From contig CAWAUB010000016.1 of NCBI GenBank assembly GCA_963785155.1, positions 12,791 to 76,790 of the forward strand: a DNA stretch of 64,000 nt. Reading direction: 5' to 3'. The notes beneath the pieces were generated by a model, which was given only the letters and a program-made list of their open reading frames with translations, searched no databases and was not told the DNA's origin. The translations under genes were made by a program, and so were the position numbers. Source of the DNA: DASUSH01 sp963785155 (lineage in GTDB: Bacteria > Actinomycetota > Thermoleophilia > Solirubrobacterales > 70-9). Each line of letters opens with the position of its first letter. Positions within the stretch are counted from its first letter, which is position 1. Below are positions 15,765-24,212 of this stretch, one piece after another.

Positions 15765-18178
15765 CCGAGGGCGGGCGTACCCGCCCATACGGCCAGCGCG
15801 AGCTGACCTATCTCGCGATCTGCCGGGTCCTCGCTGTCCCGCTCTTCGTCGGCCTGGTGGCGATCTCCGGCGACGAGTTCACGCCGGAGATCCTGGCGGT
15901 GATCGTCTTCGCGATCCCGTACACGGTCGGCCACGTCCTCTTCGCGCGATCGAAGGACTGGGACCTGATCGACGCACGGTGGTTCATCCCGTTCGACCTG
16001 ATCCTGATCGGGGTCGCCGTCATCGCGAGCGGCGGGCCGAACTCGGAGGCGCCGGTCGTCTTCTACATCTGGACGGTGGCGATGGCGGTCCTCTATCCGC
16101 CACGAATCGTCATCTGGTGCGTGGCGGGCGCGACGGCGGCGATCCTTCTCACCAGCTTGCCGTACGCGCTAGACGGCGGCGAGGACCTGGAGGCGACGTT
16201 CACCAAGACGGCGATCGTGGCCTGGATCGGCGTGCTCACCTGGTGCGTCGCCGACGCGTTCTGGCGGCGCGAGAATCGGCTGAAGGAGTTGTCGACGATG
16301 CGGCGGCGATTGCTCGCCGACGCCCTCAACGCCGAGGAGCGGGCGCGTCGCCGCCTGTCGGAGTCGCTTCAGCAGGACTCGCTGCAGGTTCTGATCTCGG
16401 CCGGCCAGGACCTCGACGCCGGCGCCGCCGGCCGCCATCCCTGGATCGCCTCTCGGGCCCGGGAGCGGATCCGCCTCGCGGTGCGGTCGCTGCGCGACAC
16501 GGTGCGCAGCCTGCATCCCGCTGCGGTGGCGCAGGCCGGGCTGGCGGCCGCGGTCGACGCGGTCGTCGAGCATGCGGTCGCTGGCAAGCCGATCACCCCG
16601 GACGTTCGGGTCGACCCGGAGGCATCCGGTTCGCACGACGGGCTCGTCGTCTCCCTTTCACGCGAACTCACCGCAAGTGCCGTCCGCGATCCCGAAGTGA
16701 GGAATCTCTCGGTCGTAGTCGGCCGGTCCGGAGATTGGCTCGAGGTCGAGCTGCGCGACGACGGAAGCGCACCTTCGAACCGGCCGATCGAGTCGGACCT
16801 GGAGCAGGGCGAGATCGAGCTGGCGGCCTCGCGGGAGCGGGTCGAGGCGGCGGGAGGAAAGTTCAGCCTGGGCGAAGCGCCCGAGGGCGGGTTCAGGGTG
16901 ACCGCAAGCCTTCCCTTGACCGGAGACTCTGCGACGAACGGGAACGGTGCCGGCGGGTCGCGCCGATCGCGGCGCCACACCCGCCAGTACGGGCAGCGCG
17001 AGGTCGTCTACTTCGCGATCGCGCGAGTTGCCTCGGTCCCAGTGTTCGCGACCCTGAACGCGGTCGCCGGCACCCCGCTCGACTTCCAGTTCCTGAGCGT
17101 CGTGATCGGCGCACTGATCTACAGCGTCGCTCTGCTTGTGAGCGCCGCGGGCCCGCGCTGGGACCGGATCGACCCACGGTGGTTCGCGACCAGCGACCTG
17201 ATCCTGCTCGGGTTGACGATCACGGTGACGGGCGGGCCCGAGTCGCAGATCCGCGCGGTGTATTTCGTCTGGCCGGTGGCGCTCTCGATGCTCCTGCCGC
17301 CGCGCCTCGTCCTGGGTTTCGCCGCGGGCGCGATGGCGAGCTTCGCGCTCTTCTCGCTCCCCACCGTGATCGGCGGCCCGGAGTCGGACCTTCGTGCGCT
17401 CGGCACCTTCGAGATCAGCCTGCTCTGGATAACGACGGTGAGCTGGTTCGTCTCGACCTCCTTCTACAACCGCGCGAAGAGCATCGAGCGGCTATCCGAG
17501 CTGCGCCAGAAGCTCCTCGCAGAGGCGCTGAACGCTGAGGACCGCGCCCGGCGCCGGCTCTCCCAGGGCCTGCACGACGACGCCCTCCAGGTCCTGCTCG
17601 CGGCGGGCCAGGACCTCGACGTCGGCCTTCGTGGCGACGACGCGATGCTCGAGCGGGGCCGCGAGGAGCTTCGCCTTGCGATCCGCCGCCTTCAGGACGT
17701 GATCCGCGGGCTCGACCCGGCGGCGATCGAGCACGGCGGCCTTGCGGGCGGCATCGACGCGGTGGTGGAGGAATGGGCGAGGCGGGGGAGTTTCGTGGCC
17801 GACGTCCGCGTCGACCCGGCCGCCTCGGGCACCCAGGACGCACTGGTCTTCTCGATCGTGCGCGAGATGGTCTCGAACGCGGCCAAGCATTCCGAGGCCG
17901 GCGCGTTCACGGTGGAGGTGGCGCGGGCCGGTGACGACGTCCAGATCGAGGTCGCGGACGACGGCCGCGGCATGGAGGTCCAGCGGCCGCGGACCGCGAT
18001 CCGCGAGGGACACATCGGCCTGGCCTCCTGTCGCGAGCGGGTGGAGGTCGCGGGCGGGCAGATGACTGTCGACTCGGCGCCAGGAGCGGGCATGCGCGTC
18101 TCGATCACGCTCCCCGATCCGCTTCGTGCCGAGCCAATCCCACCACCGGAATCCCAGCCGGAGCCCGCCCTCGCCTGA
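15761..18178 (+). CDS. Tandem-duplicated membrane histidine kinase (degenerate half fused to an intact half)
   Basis: An 805-residue protein of two homologous halves (about 1-400 and 405-790). Each has five or six membrane helices after a YGQRE motif, a HisKA_3 dimerisation helix and an ATPase domain. The second half is complete: LSQGLHDDALQ (H605), REMVSNAAKH (N706), VADDGRGME and GHIGLASCRERV. The first half has lost the key residues: LSESLQQDSLQ (Q204 for histidine), RELTASAVRD (S306 for asparagine), LRDDGSAPS and GEIELAASRERV. So the first half is a pseudokinase that keeps the dimerisation fold and membrane part. It probably phosphorylates the regulator encoded just upstream, with which it overlaps. 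Confidence 0.9.
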   Translation: MTEGGRTRPYGQRELTYLAICRVLAVPLFVGLVAISGDEFTPEILAVIVFAIPYTVGHVLFARSKDWDLIDARWFIPFDLILIGVAVIASGGPNSEAPVVFYIWTVAMAVLYPPRIVIWCVAGATAAILLTSLPYALDGGEDLEATFTKTAIVAWIGVLTWCVADAFWRRENRLKELSTMRRRLLADALNAEERARRRLSESLQQDSLQVLISAGQDLDAGAAGRHPWIASRARERIRLAVRSLRDTVRSLHPAAVAQAGLAAAVDAVVEHAVAGKPITPDVRVDPEASGSHDGLVVSLSRELTASAVRDPEVRNLSVVVGRSGDWLEVELRDDGSAPSNRPIESDLEQGEIELAASRERVEAAGGKFSLGEAPEGGFRVTASLPLTGDSATNGNGAGGSRRSRRHTRQYGQREVVYFAIARVASVPVFATLNAVAGTPLDFQFLSVVIGALIYSVALLVSAAGPRWDRIDPRWFATSDLILLGLTITVTGGPESQIRAVYFVWPVALSMLLPPRLVLGFAAGAMASFALFSLPTVIGGPESDLRALGTFEISLLWITTVSWFVSTSFYNRAKSIERLSELRQKLLAEALNAEDRARRRLSQGLHDDALQVLLAAGQDLDVGLRGDDAMLERGREELRLAIRRLQDVIRGLDPAAIEHGGLAGGIDAVVEEWARRGSFVADVRVDPAASGTQDALVFSIVREMVSNAAKHSEAGAFTVEVARAGDDVQIEVADDGRGMEVQRPRTAIREGHIGLASCRERVEVAGGQMTVDSAPGAGMRVSITLPDPLRAEPIPPPESQPEPALA

Positions 18179-18227
18179 ACTCGTACGGCGTGCGCTCACC
18201 GGTGCGGTGGTACCTTCGCCGAGCCTC

Positions 18228-18893
18228 ATGGATGAGCCAGGAACAGGCGGGCCCGGGGGGAGCCTTCGCCGAAGGGATCTGATGCGCCACGCCGGCCACC
18301 TCGGCCTGGCGGCGGCGATCGCATCCGCGCTTCCGGTCGCCGCGCGCATGGCCAGGCCCGAGCCCGCGCTGGCTCAGGACCCGAACCTGACCGACGGCAT
18401 CCTGCAGGCCTTCTTCGACACGATGATCCCTGGCCGCAAGGTCGACGTGACGCAGCTCGGCAACCCGATCCACCCGCTCGCGATCGCGGGCGTCGATCCC
18501 GAGCCCGGTGCGGTCGAGGCCGACGCCCTGCTGCTCGCGCACAACGCGAAGATCGGCTTCGACCTGCTCGCGCCGGCCCTGCTTGCCGACCTCGCGGCGC
18601 GATCGGTCGCTGTCGGCGGCGGCCAGTTCCTCGACCTGAACTTCGATGCACGTGAGGCGGTTTGCGTCAACGGGCTGGCCTTCTCCAACCCGGACCGAGT
18701 GGTCTGGGAGGCCGGGGCGGCGATCCCGTTCACCGCGTTCTGCGCGGCGGGGAACACCCCGGACGCGACCCGCGCGACAGCCGTCGGCTACCAGGTGATG
18801 GGCCACCCCGGGGTCGCGCCGAAGGGATACAAGGACTTCTCCTACCGCCGCCGGCTGAATCGGGAGATCACCGAGAAGGGGTACCTCGCGTAA
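18228..18893 (+). CDS. Tat-exported small subunit accompanying GMC oxidoreductase
   Basis: A 221-residue protein. ATG 18228 places a twin-arginine signal (SLRRRDLMRHAGHLGLAAAIASALPVAARM) at the N-terminus. The mature part starts near QDPNLTDGILQAFFDTMIPGRKVDV, typical of gluconate-2-dehydrogenase subunit 3-like partners of flavin dehydrogenases. It ends ...EITEKGYLA with TAA overlapping the next ATG (TAATG), so it is coupled to the large subunit. It probably guides the folded complex across the membrane. A TACCTT hexamer lies 11 bases before the start. Confidence 0.8.
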   Translation: MDEPGTGGPGGSLRRRDLMRHAGHLGLAAAIASALPVAARMARPEPALAQDPNLTDGILQAFFDTMIPGRKVDVTQLGNPIHPLAIAGVDPEPGAVEADALLLAHNAKIGFDLLAPALLADLAARSVAVGGGQFLDLNFDAREAVCVNGLAFSNPDRVVWEAGAAIPFTAFCAAGNTPDATRATAVGYQVMGHPGVAPKGYKDFSYRRRLNREITEKGYLA

Positions 18894-20560
18894 TGGCCGA
18901 GCAGGTCGACGTCTGCATCGTCGGCTCGGGTTTCGGTGGCTCGATCGCGGCATGGCGGCTCGCCGAGCTCTACCGGGCCAACGACTCCGACGCCTCCGTG
19001 ATGGTGCTCGAGCGAGGGATCCGCAAGGGCCACACCGACTTCAGCCAGTCGATGGACGTCGAAAGCCTCTCGGAGTCATACGGGCTGATCCAGGGCCAGG
19101 GCGCGCAGATCGTCGTCGCCAACCTCGTCGGCGGCGGCTCGAACCTCTATCTGGCGGCGTCGCTGCGGTCGCCGACCGAGACGTTCGAGCGGCGCGACCG
19201 CCACCCGGCCGACCCGCCGACCCGGCGCATGTGGCCGGCGGAGATCAGCCGGGCGACGCTGGATCCCTTCTACTCGCGGGTCGAGGCGGCGCTGAGGGTG
19301 CGGCAGCCGTCCTGGAAGGAAGTTTCCAAGTCCGGCGGGATCTGGGCGGCCGCGCTGCGCGAGGCCGGCCACACCTGCGACCGAGTGCCGCTGGCGATCG
19401 ACTTCGACCGCTGTGTCGATGCGAAGTGGTGTTACACGGGCTGCGTCTTCGGCGCGAAGAACTCGGTGATCACCAACTACCTGGCGTCGGCGGAGCGCAG
19501 CGGGGTCGAGGTGCGGCCGCTGATGCAGGTGAACGAAGTGGTGCCGTCGAACGCGCGGCCATACCGCTGGATCGTCCGGGGGTCGACGCTCGATCCGGCG
19601 ACGAAGGCCGGGACGGGGTCATTCGAGATCGAGTGCAAGGTGGCGATCCTCTCGGCGGGGGCGATGGGGACTCCGCCGATCCTGATGCGCTCTCGTCAGA
19701 ACGGTGGGCTTTCCGGGGTCTCGTCCCATCTCGGCCGCCATCTCGGCGTCAACGGCGACCACGTCGCGGCGGTCGAGATCGACCCGAAGAAGGTCCGCTC
19801 GCTCCTCGACCTGCCCGGGTACTCGTCCTTCCACAAGGGCAAGCCGATAACGACGATGACCTACGACTTCTGGGTCGGCAAGGAAGGCAACAAGCACGAC
19901 GGCACCCGCTTCAACCTCCAGGAGATCCTGCTCTCGCAGCTGACCAACTTCCTCTACGACGACGGCACCGGCAAGGCCGGCGACGGCCCGTCGTGGTGGG
20001 GGCGCGACAAGAAGCGGTCGATCTCCACCTGGTCGAGCCACATCGAGCTCCTCGCGATGGTCGAGGACACCCACGACGGCGAGTTCTACGGTGCTCCGCC
20101 GACCGGCAACGGGCACGTGCAGCCGAACGGCGGCCCGGTCGGGATCGGCCTCTTCAACTACGAGCTCTCGCCGCAGTCGACGCGGATCCGCGAGGAGGCC
20201 GACGCGGCGATGAAGCGGATCGTCGAGCGCCGCGGCCTGGGCAAGTTCCTCAAGCTGACCGAGACCGCCGGCGCCTACGCGTCGCACCCGCTCGGCGGCT
20301 GCCGGATGGCCGACGAGGTCGGGCTCGGCGTGACCGACCAAGGCTGCGAGGTCTTCGGCAACGAGGGGCTCTTCTGCATGGACTCCTCGGCGATCCCCAC
20401 CAGCCTCGGCGTCAACCCGTCACTGACGATTTCGGCCGTGTGCGAGCGAGCTGCCGCCCAGCTCGTCTCCCGCGCCGCCGACTTCGAGCTGCCCGCCCCG
20501 CCGGCCGGCTTCAAGCACAAGGTGCCGCGGGAAATCGTCGGCGACCGCGTCGTGCCCTAG
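18893..20560 (+). CDS. GMC-family FAD-dependent oxidoreductase (cholesterol oxidase-like)
   Basis: A 555-residue flavoprotein. The FAD-binding fold starts at DVCIVGSGFGGSIAAWRLAE, with VLERG as the ribose-binding end of strand two; the GMC pattern NLVGGGSNLYLAASLR follows. The C-terminal catalytic region is AYASHPLGGCRM and MDSSAIPTSLGVNPSLTISAVCERAA, the usual HPLGG and NPSLT motifs of cholesterol oxidase-type members. It oxidises an alcohol. No signal peptide is seen, so it is presumably exported together with the Tat-tagged small subunit. The substrate cannot be told; sterol or other polycyclic or long-chain alcohols are possible. Confidence 0.88.
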   Translation: MAEQVDVCIVGSGFGGSIAAWRLAELYRANDSDASVMVLERGIRKGHTDFSQSMDVESLSESYGLIQGQGAQIVVANLVGGGSNLYLAASLRSPTETFERRDRHPADPPTRRMWPAEISRATLDPFYSRVEAALRVRQPSWKEVSKSGGIWAAALREAGHTCDRVPLAIDFDRCVDAKWCYTGCVFGAKNSVITNYLASAERSGVEVRPLMQVNEVVPSNARPYRWIVRGSTLDPATKAGTGSFEIECKVAILSAGAMGTPPILMRSRQNGGLSGVSSHLGRHLGVNGDHVAAVEIDPKKVRSLLDLPGYSSFHKGKPITTMTYDFWVGKEGNKHDGTRFNLQEILLSQLTNFLYDDGTGKAGDGPSWWGRDKKRSISTWSSHIELLAMVEDTHDGEFYGAPPTGNGHVQPNGGPVGIGLFNYELSPQSTRIREEADAAMKRIVERRGLGKFLKLTETAGAYASHPLGGCRMADEVGLGVTDQGCEVFGNEGLFCMDSSAIPTSLGVNPSLTISAVCERAAAQLVSRAADFELPAPPAGFKHKVPREIVGDRVVP

Positions 20561-20655
20561 CCCGCCCACCCCGGTGCTAACGTCTGCGCGTCGCCTGTGA
20601 ACGACGACGACCCTCCTCGAAGTACCAACCCCCCTGAGCCCTTCGCGGCCCAGCG

Positions 20656-21972
20656 ATGAGCGATCTCCTGCTGATCCTCGTCCTGCTGTTGCTGGTCGCG
20701 ATCAACGGCCTGTTCGTGGCTGCGGAGTTCGCGCTCGTGCGTACCCGCAAGAGCCGGATCGAGGCGCTGGAGAAGGACGGGGTCCGACAGGCCAGCAGGG
20801 TCCTCAAGCAGATCAAGCACATCGACGAGTACCTCTCCGCCTGCCAGGTCGGGATCACGATGGCCTCGATCGGGATCGGCTTCATCGGCGAGCCGGCGAT
20901 CGCCGACCTGGTCGAGCCGATCTTCGGCGACCTCTCGCACGGAGTCGCGATCGCGATCTCGTTCGTGATCGCCTACACCCTGACCACTTCGCTGCACATC
21001 ACCGTCGGTGAGCAGGTGCCGAAGATGCTGGCGATCAGCCGCGCGGAGCGCACCGCGCTGATCCTCGCCGCGCCGGTCTCCGCCTTCCGCTGGATCAGCC
21101 TTCCGTTCACCTCGCTGCTGACCAAGATCTCGAACGCGATCCTGCGTCTATTCGGGGTCAAGCCGGGCGACCTCGAGGAGAAGCACTCGTCGGATGACCT
21201 GAAGGCGATCATCAGCCAGTCCGCCTTCGGCGGCGAGCTCGACCCCGGCGAGGCGGGAATGCTCTCCGGCGTCTTCCACTTCCACGAGCAGCAGTCGCGC
21301 GAGGTGATGACCCCGATCCCGGCCGTGGTCACGGTCGACGCCTCCGAGGACGTCGAGGCCGCGCTCCGCCGCTGCGTCTCCTCCGGCCACACCCGGCTCG
21401 TCGTGATCGAGGACGACAACCCCGATCGCGTCCGCGGCATCGTCCACAACAACAGCCTCGCCCGGCTCTACATGAACGCTGGCCCCGAGACGTCGATCGA
21501 GCCTGCGATCCGCCCGGCCCCGGTCTTCCCGGAGACGAAGCCGCTCGACGACCTGCTGGCCGAGCTGCAGCGCCAGCGCAGCTCGATGGGAATCGTCGCC
21601 GACGAGTATGGACGCACGGTCGGCATCGTCACCGTCGAGGACGTGCTCGAGGAGGTCGTTGGGGAGATCGAGGACGAGACCGATCCGCAAGCCGAGTCCG
21701 TCCGCCGGCTGGCCGACGGCGATTGGTACGTGCGCGGCCACGTCTCCCTCGGCGACCTCGAGGACGCCGGGATCGAGCTTCCCGTCGATACCGACGCCTT
21801 CAACTCCGTCGGCGGCTACGTCTTCTCCGAGCTCGGCCGCCTGCCGAAGCGCGGCGACACCGTCCGCTCCGACGGCTACTCGATCAGGGTCGAGTCGGTC
21901 CGCGAGAATCGGATCGTGGCCGTGCGGATCTCGCCTCCGGGGGCGACTCCGGCCGCACCGGACGGGGACTGA
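20656..21972 (+). CDS. CNNM/HlyC-CorC family transporter-type protein (DUF21, CBS pair, CorC_HlyC)
   Basis: A 438-residue membrane protein. Residues about 1-190 form the DUF21/CNNM domain with four hydrophobic segments, including the conserved SACQVGITMASIGIGFIGEP. Residues about 205-330 hold two CBS domains (VMTPIPAVVTVDASEDVEAALRRC and MGIVADEYGRTVGIVTVEDVLEEVVGEIEDE). The rest is the CorC_HlyC domain (ADGDWYVRGHVSLGDLEDAGI). Proteins of this group bind Mg-ATP and are linked to magnesium or cobalt efflux; the hemolysin name is historical. Confidence 0.9.
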   Translation: MSDLLLILVLLLLVAINGLFVAAEFALVRTRKSRIEALEKDGVRQASRVLKQIKHIDEYLSACQVGITMASIGIGFIGEPAIADLVEPIFGDLSHGVAIAISFVIAYTLTTSLHITVGEQVPKMLAISRAERTALILAAPVSAFRWISLPFTSLLTKISNAILRLFGVKPGDLEEKHSSDDLKAIISQSAFGGELDPGEAGMLSGVFHFHEQQSREVMTPIPAVVTVDASEDVEAALRRCVSSGHTRLVVIEDDNPDRVRGIVHNNSLARLYMNAGPETSIEPAIRPAPVFPETKPLDDLLAELQRQRSSMGIVADEYGRTVGIVTVEDVLEEVVGEIEDETDPQAESVRRLADGDWYVRGHVSLGDLEDAGIELPVDTDAFNSVGGYVFSELGRLPKRGDTVRSDGYSIRVESVRENRIVAVRISPPGATPAAPDGD

Positions 21973-21975
21973 GCT

Positions 21976-22685
21976 TCAGGCGCCGGCCGTCCAGACGCTG
22001 AGCGAGGAGACGGTCTTCGTAGACATGCTGGCCGCTGAGTCCCGGCACTCAAGCGTGACGGAGTGGTCTCCCGCTTCGAGCTGGCGCGCGAAGGCGGCCG
22101 AGAGCGAGGCGCCATTGACGGCGGCGATTCGGGACCTGGGTGCTGTACGTGGCGCCAGGGACGCCGTCGATCGCGATGTAAGCAGGACGCGAAGTCGTCG
22201 GCGCCCGCGCCGTCGCTGTGGATGGTGAGCGAGGCTGACGCAAGGACTGCGCGACGGGCTCGGCGTCGTCAGCGTGACTGTGTTCATCACCCCGGGGCAA
22301 CCGGCATCGGGACGTCGGTTTCGTCCTGATCGAAGCCCGACACCGTTTGAAGCTGCGCGGCCGTCTTGCCACCAAGCGTCAGCGCGCTGTCCGCGCTCGC
22401 TGCGGACGGGACCTGGCCGAAGGTCGACAAGTCCGCCTTCGCGCCGGTAACCGCGCCGTCCGCGAGCTTCGCGCCGATGATCGCGCCGGCAGCGATCTTG
22501 GCCTCGGTTATCGCACCGTCCTTGACCTTCTTGGTCACGACGGCGCCCTTCTTCAACTGCTTCTTGCCGACGCTGTTCTTCTTCAATGCCGCGATCGCGA
22601 AGGTGCCGCCTCCGATCGCGAGGAAGATCGCGAGTGTCGCGAGGACGTTGGAGTAGGTGAGGCGGGCGCGGATCCGATCGATCAT
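21976..22685 (-). pseudogene. Secreted repeat-protein family, copy 3, multiply frameshifted
   Basis: From ATG 22685 (preceded by AAAGGAG) the N-terminus is intact: RLTYSNVLATLAIFLAIGGGTFAIAALKKNSVGKKQLKKGAV, then KIAAGAIIGAKLADGAVTGAKADLSTFGQVPSAASADSAL. After about 22295 the protein breaks. Pieces LTIHSDGAGADDF, PAYIAIDGVPGATYSTQVP and RIAAVNGASLSAAFARQLEAGDHSVTLECRDSA appear in different frames down to 21976. At least three indels separate it from a full-length relative of the proteins at 13015 and 14151. It lacks the alanine tripeptide run of those two. It lies convergent to, and three bases from, the CNNM gene. Confidence 0.65.
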
Positions 22686-22798
22686 CTCGGGCTCCTTTCG
22701 CGCGATTCGGGTGTCCGGAAGCTACTCCGACAGCCGGGGTTCCGTCCGTGGCCGTGCGTAGCGTGCCGTTCAGTCTCGGCGACGGAAGGAGGCCCACG

Positions 22799-23098
22799 AT
22801 GTGGGTCGTTCGACTTACGGACAAGCAGCTTGAGGTATTGAGAGCGCTACTGCGCTCCGAGGACCATCTAGGCCCCGCCCTCCAGCGCTCGCTCGAGGCG
22901 CTCGAGCTTGCCCGCTGGGACGACCTCCCCGACGCGCAGCTTCCCTGGGGCGACGTCTCGTCGACGGCGCGGCGGCAGGGGATCTCCGAGGCCGACGTCG
23001 TGTGGGACCTCTGCGGCAAGCACGAGGAGCCGGCCGCGCCCAAGCGGCCGAAGAAGGCCCGGCGCAAGAAGGCCGGCACCCGCAAGTCCTCCGCGTAG
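22799..23098 (+). CDS. Small hypothetical protein with basic tail
   Basis: A 99-residue protein starting at ATG 22799, chosen because GGAAGGAGG lies just upstream. The N-terminus WVVRLTDKQLEVLRALLRSEDHLGPALQRSLEALE looks like two helices. The last 20 residues are a lysine/arginine-rich tail (PKRPKKARRKKAGTRKS) that could bind nucleic acid. I do not recognise a family. It is divergent from the broken repeat-protein copy 3. Confidence 0.6.
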   Translation: MWVVRLTDKQLEVLRALLRSEDHLGPALQRSLEALELARWDDLPDAQLPWGDVSSTARRQGISEADVVWDLCGKHEEPAAPKRPKKARRKKAGTRKSSA

Positions 23099-23361
23099 AC
23101 CCGCCGTCTGACTAGGCCGGCTGCGCCTTCGACCCGAGGGGCGCGATTCGGAAAACCGTCTTCCTGCTTTGCATGGAAGCAGCTACGCACCGCGGCGGCC
23201 GCAACGCGCGCGAACGTCTCTGATACCTCTATATGCGGCGTCGGGACGTTCACCGGGTATGGACCCGTTCGCTCGGGACGAAAAGCAGAAGCTTTCGCTT
23301 TCATAAAGCCGAAGCGTAATGACGGACGTTCGCGATCGCGCCCCATGCGCGTACGGCCGCC
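23099..23361. other. Non-coding gap between convergent genes
   Basis: 263 bases with no credible reading frame. It contains an inverted repeat CTGCTT/AAGCAG around 23164-23182 and the word ACGGACGTTCGCGA at 23322-23335, which occurs again at 34035-34048 upstream of the acyl-CoA dehydrogenase. The middle part is less GC-rich than its surroundings. No tRNA-like cloverleaf was found. Confidence 0.4.
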
Positions 23362-24210
23362 TCAGTACTCGTAGAAGCCGGCGCCGGCCTTTCGGCCGAG
23401 CTTGCCCTCGCTGACCAGCTCGACCAGCCGTCCCGGTGGCGTGTGGGTGGCGTCGCCGCTGTCGGCGTGCAGCGCATCCCCGATCGCCTCGGCGACGTCG
23501 AGGCCGACGAAGTCGAGCAGCCGCAGCGGCCCCATCGGGTGGCCGGTGCCGAGCGTCATGCATTCGTCGACGTCGGCCGCGCTCATCCCGGTTCGCTCCA
23601 TCATCCGCACCGCGTCGAACAGATAGGGGAAGAGCAGCCGGTTGACGACGAAGCCGGCCTGGTCCGGGACCTCGACCGCGTGCTTGCCCAGCAGTTCGCA
23701 CCAGGCGCGGGCGCGCTCGCCCGCGCCCTCGCGCAGCGACGGTGGAAGGCAGAGCTCGACCAGGTCCATCTTCGGCACGGGGTTGAAGACATGCAGGCCG
23801 AGGACACGATCGGGGTGGCCGCTGCGCTCGCCGATCTCGCCGATCGAGAGCGACGACGTGGTCGTCGCGAGATCCGCCTCGGCGGCCACGTCGCCGAGCC
23901 TTGAGAGGAGCTCCGCCTTCGCCTCGGTCTCCTCGACGATCGCCTCGACGATGACGTCGCAACCTGCGAGATCGGCCTCGGCGGTGGTGACCGTCACGCG
24001 CTCGACCTGAGCGCCGTCGACCTTGCCGCAGATCGCCTCGAGGGTCTCCCTCGCCCGTTCGGCCGACTCGTCGCTGCGCGCGAGCAGGGTCACCTCGCCG
24101 TGCTCGCTCGCGCATGCGGCGAGGCCGCAGGCGATCGTGCCGGAACCGGCGATCGCGACTGTGTGATACCCGTCCGCTGGACTCAAGGGGCGACGCTTAC
24201 TATCACGCAC
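23362..24210 (-). CDS. 3-hydroxyacyl-CoA dehydrogenase
   Basis: A 282-residue single-function dehydrogenase of beta-oxidation, oxidising (S)-3-hydroxyacyl-CoA with NAD+. The Rossmann motif reads VAIAGSGTIACGLA, the acidic end of strand two lies near LLARSDES and the catalytic histidine is in LGLHVFNPVPKMDLVEL. The C-terminal domain has GFVVNRLLFPYLFDAVRM and MTLGTGHPMGPLRLLDFVGLDV. The start is taken as GTG 24210, only two bases from the start of the divergent MMPL gene; a later start near the nucleotide-binding loop is possible but would leave little before the first strand. Confidence 0.88.
   Translation of the reverse strand: MRDSKRRPLSPADGYHTVAIAGSGTIACGLAACASEHGEVTLLARSDESAERARETLEAICGKVDGAQVERVTVTTAEADLAGCDVIVEAIVEETEAKAELLSRLGDVAAEADLATTTSSLSIGEIGERSGHPDRVLGLHVFNPVPKMDLVELCLPPSLREGAGERARAWCELLGKHAVEVPDQAGFVVNRLLFPYLFDAVRMMERTGMSAADVDECMTLGTGHPMGPLRLLDFVGLDVAEAIGDALHADSGDATHTPPGRLVELVSEGKLGRKAGAGFYEY
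24198..24203 (+). promoter_or_regulatory. Candidate -10 hexamer TACTAT (leaderless start of MMPL gene)
   Basis: TACTAT lies nine bases before ATG 24213 and no ribosome-binding site is present. It sits inside the first codons of the divergent dehydrogenase gene. Confidence 0.45.
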
Positions 24211-24212
24211 CG

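Noticed and set aside
18952..20580. Forward open frame of 542 codons inside the GMC oxidoreductase
   Set aside because: Plus-one shadow of the real frame, dominated by Arg, Gly and Pro; it has no start signal and no motif.
23099..23361. Possible tRNA or small RNA gene in the gap before the 3-hydroxyacyl-CoA dehydrogenase
   Set aside because: I looked for an acceptor stem, a T-loop GTTC and a matching D-arm and could not assemble a cloverleaf. Only one short inverted repeat is present.
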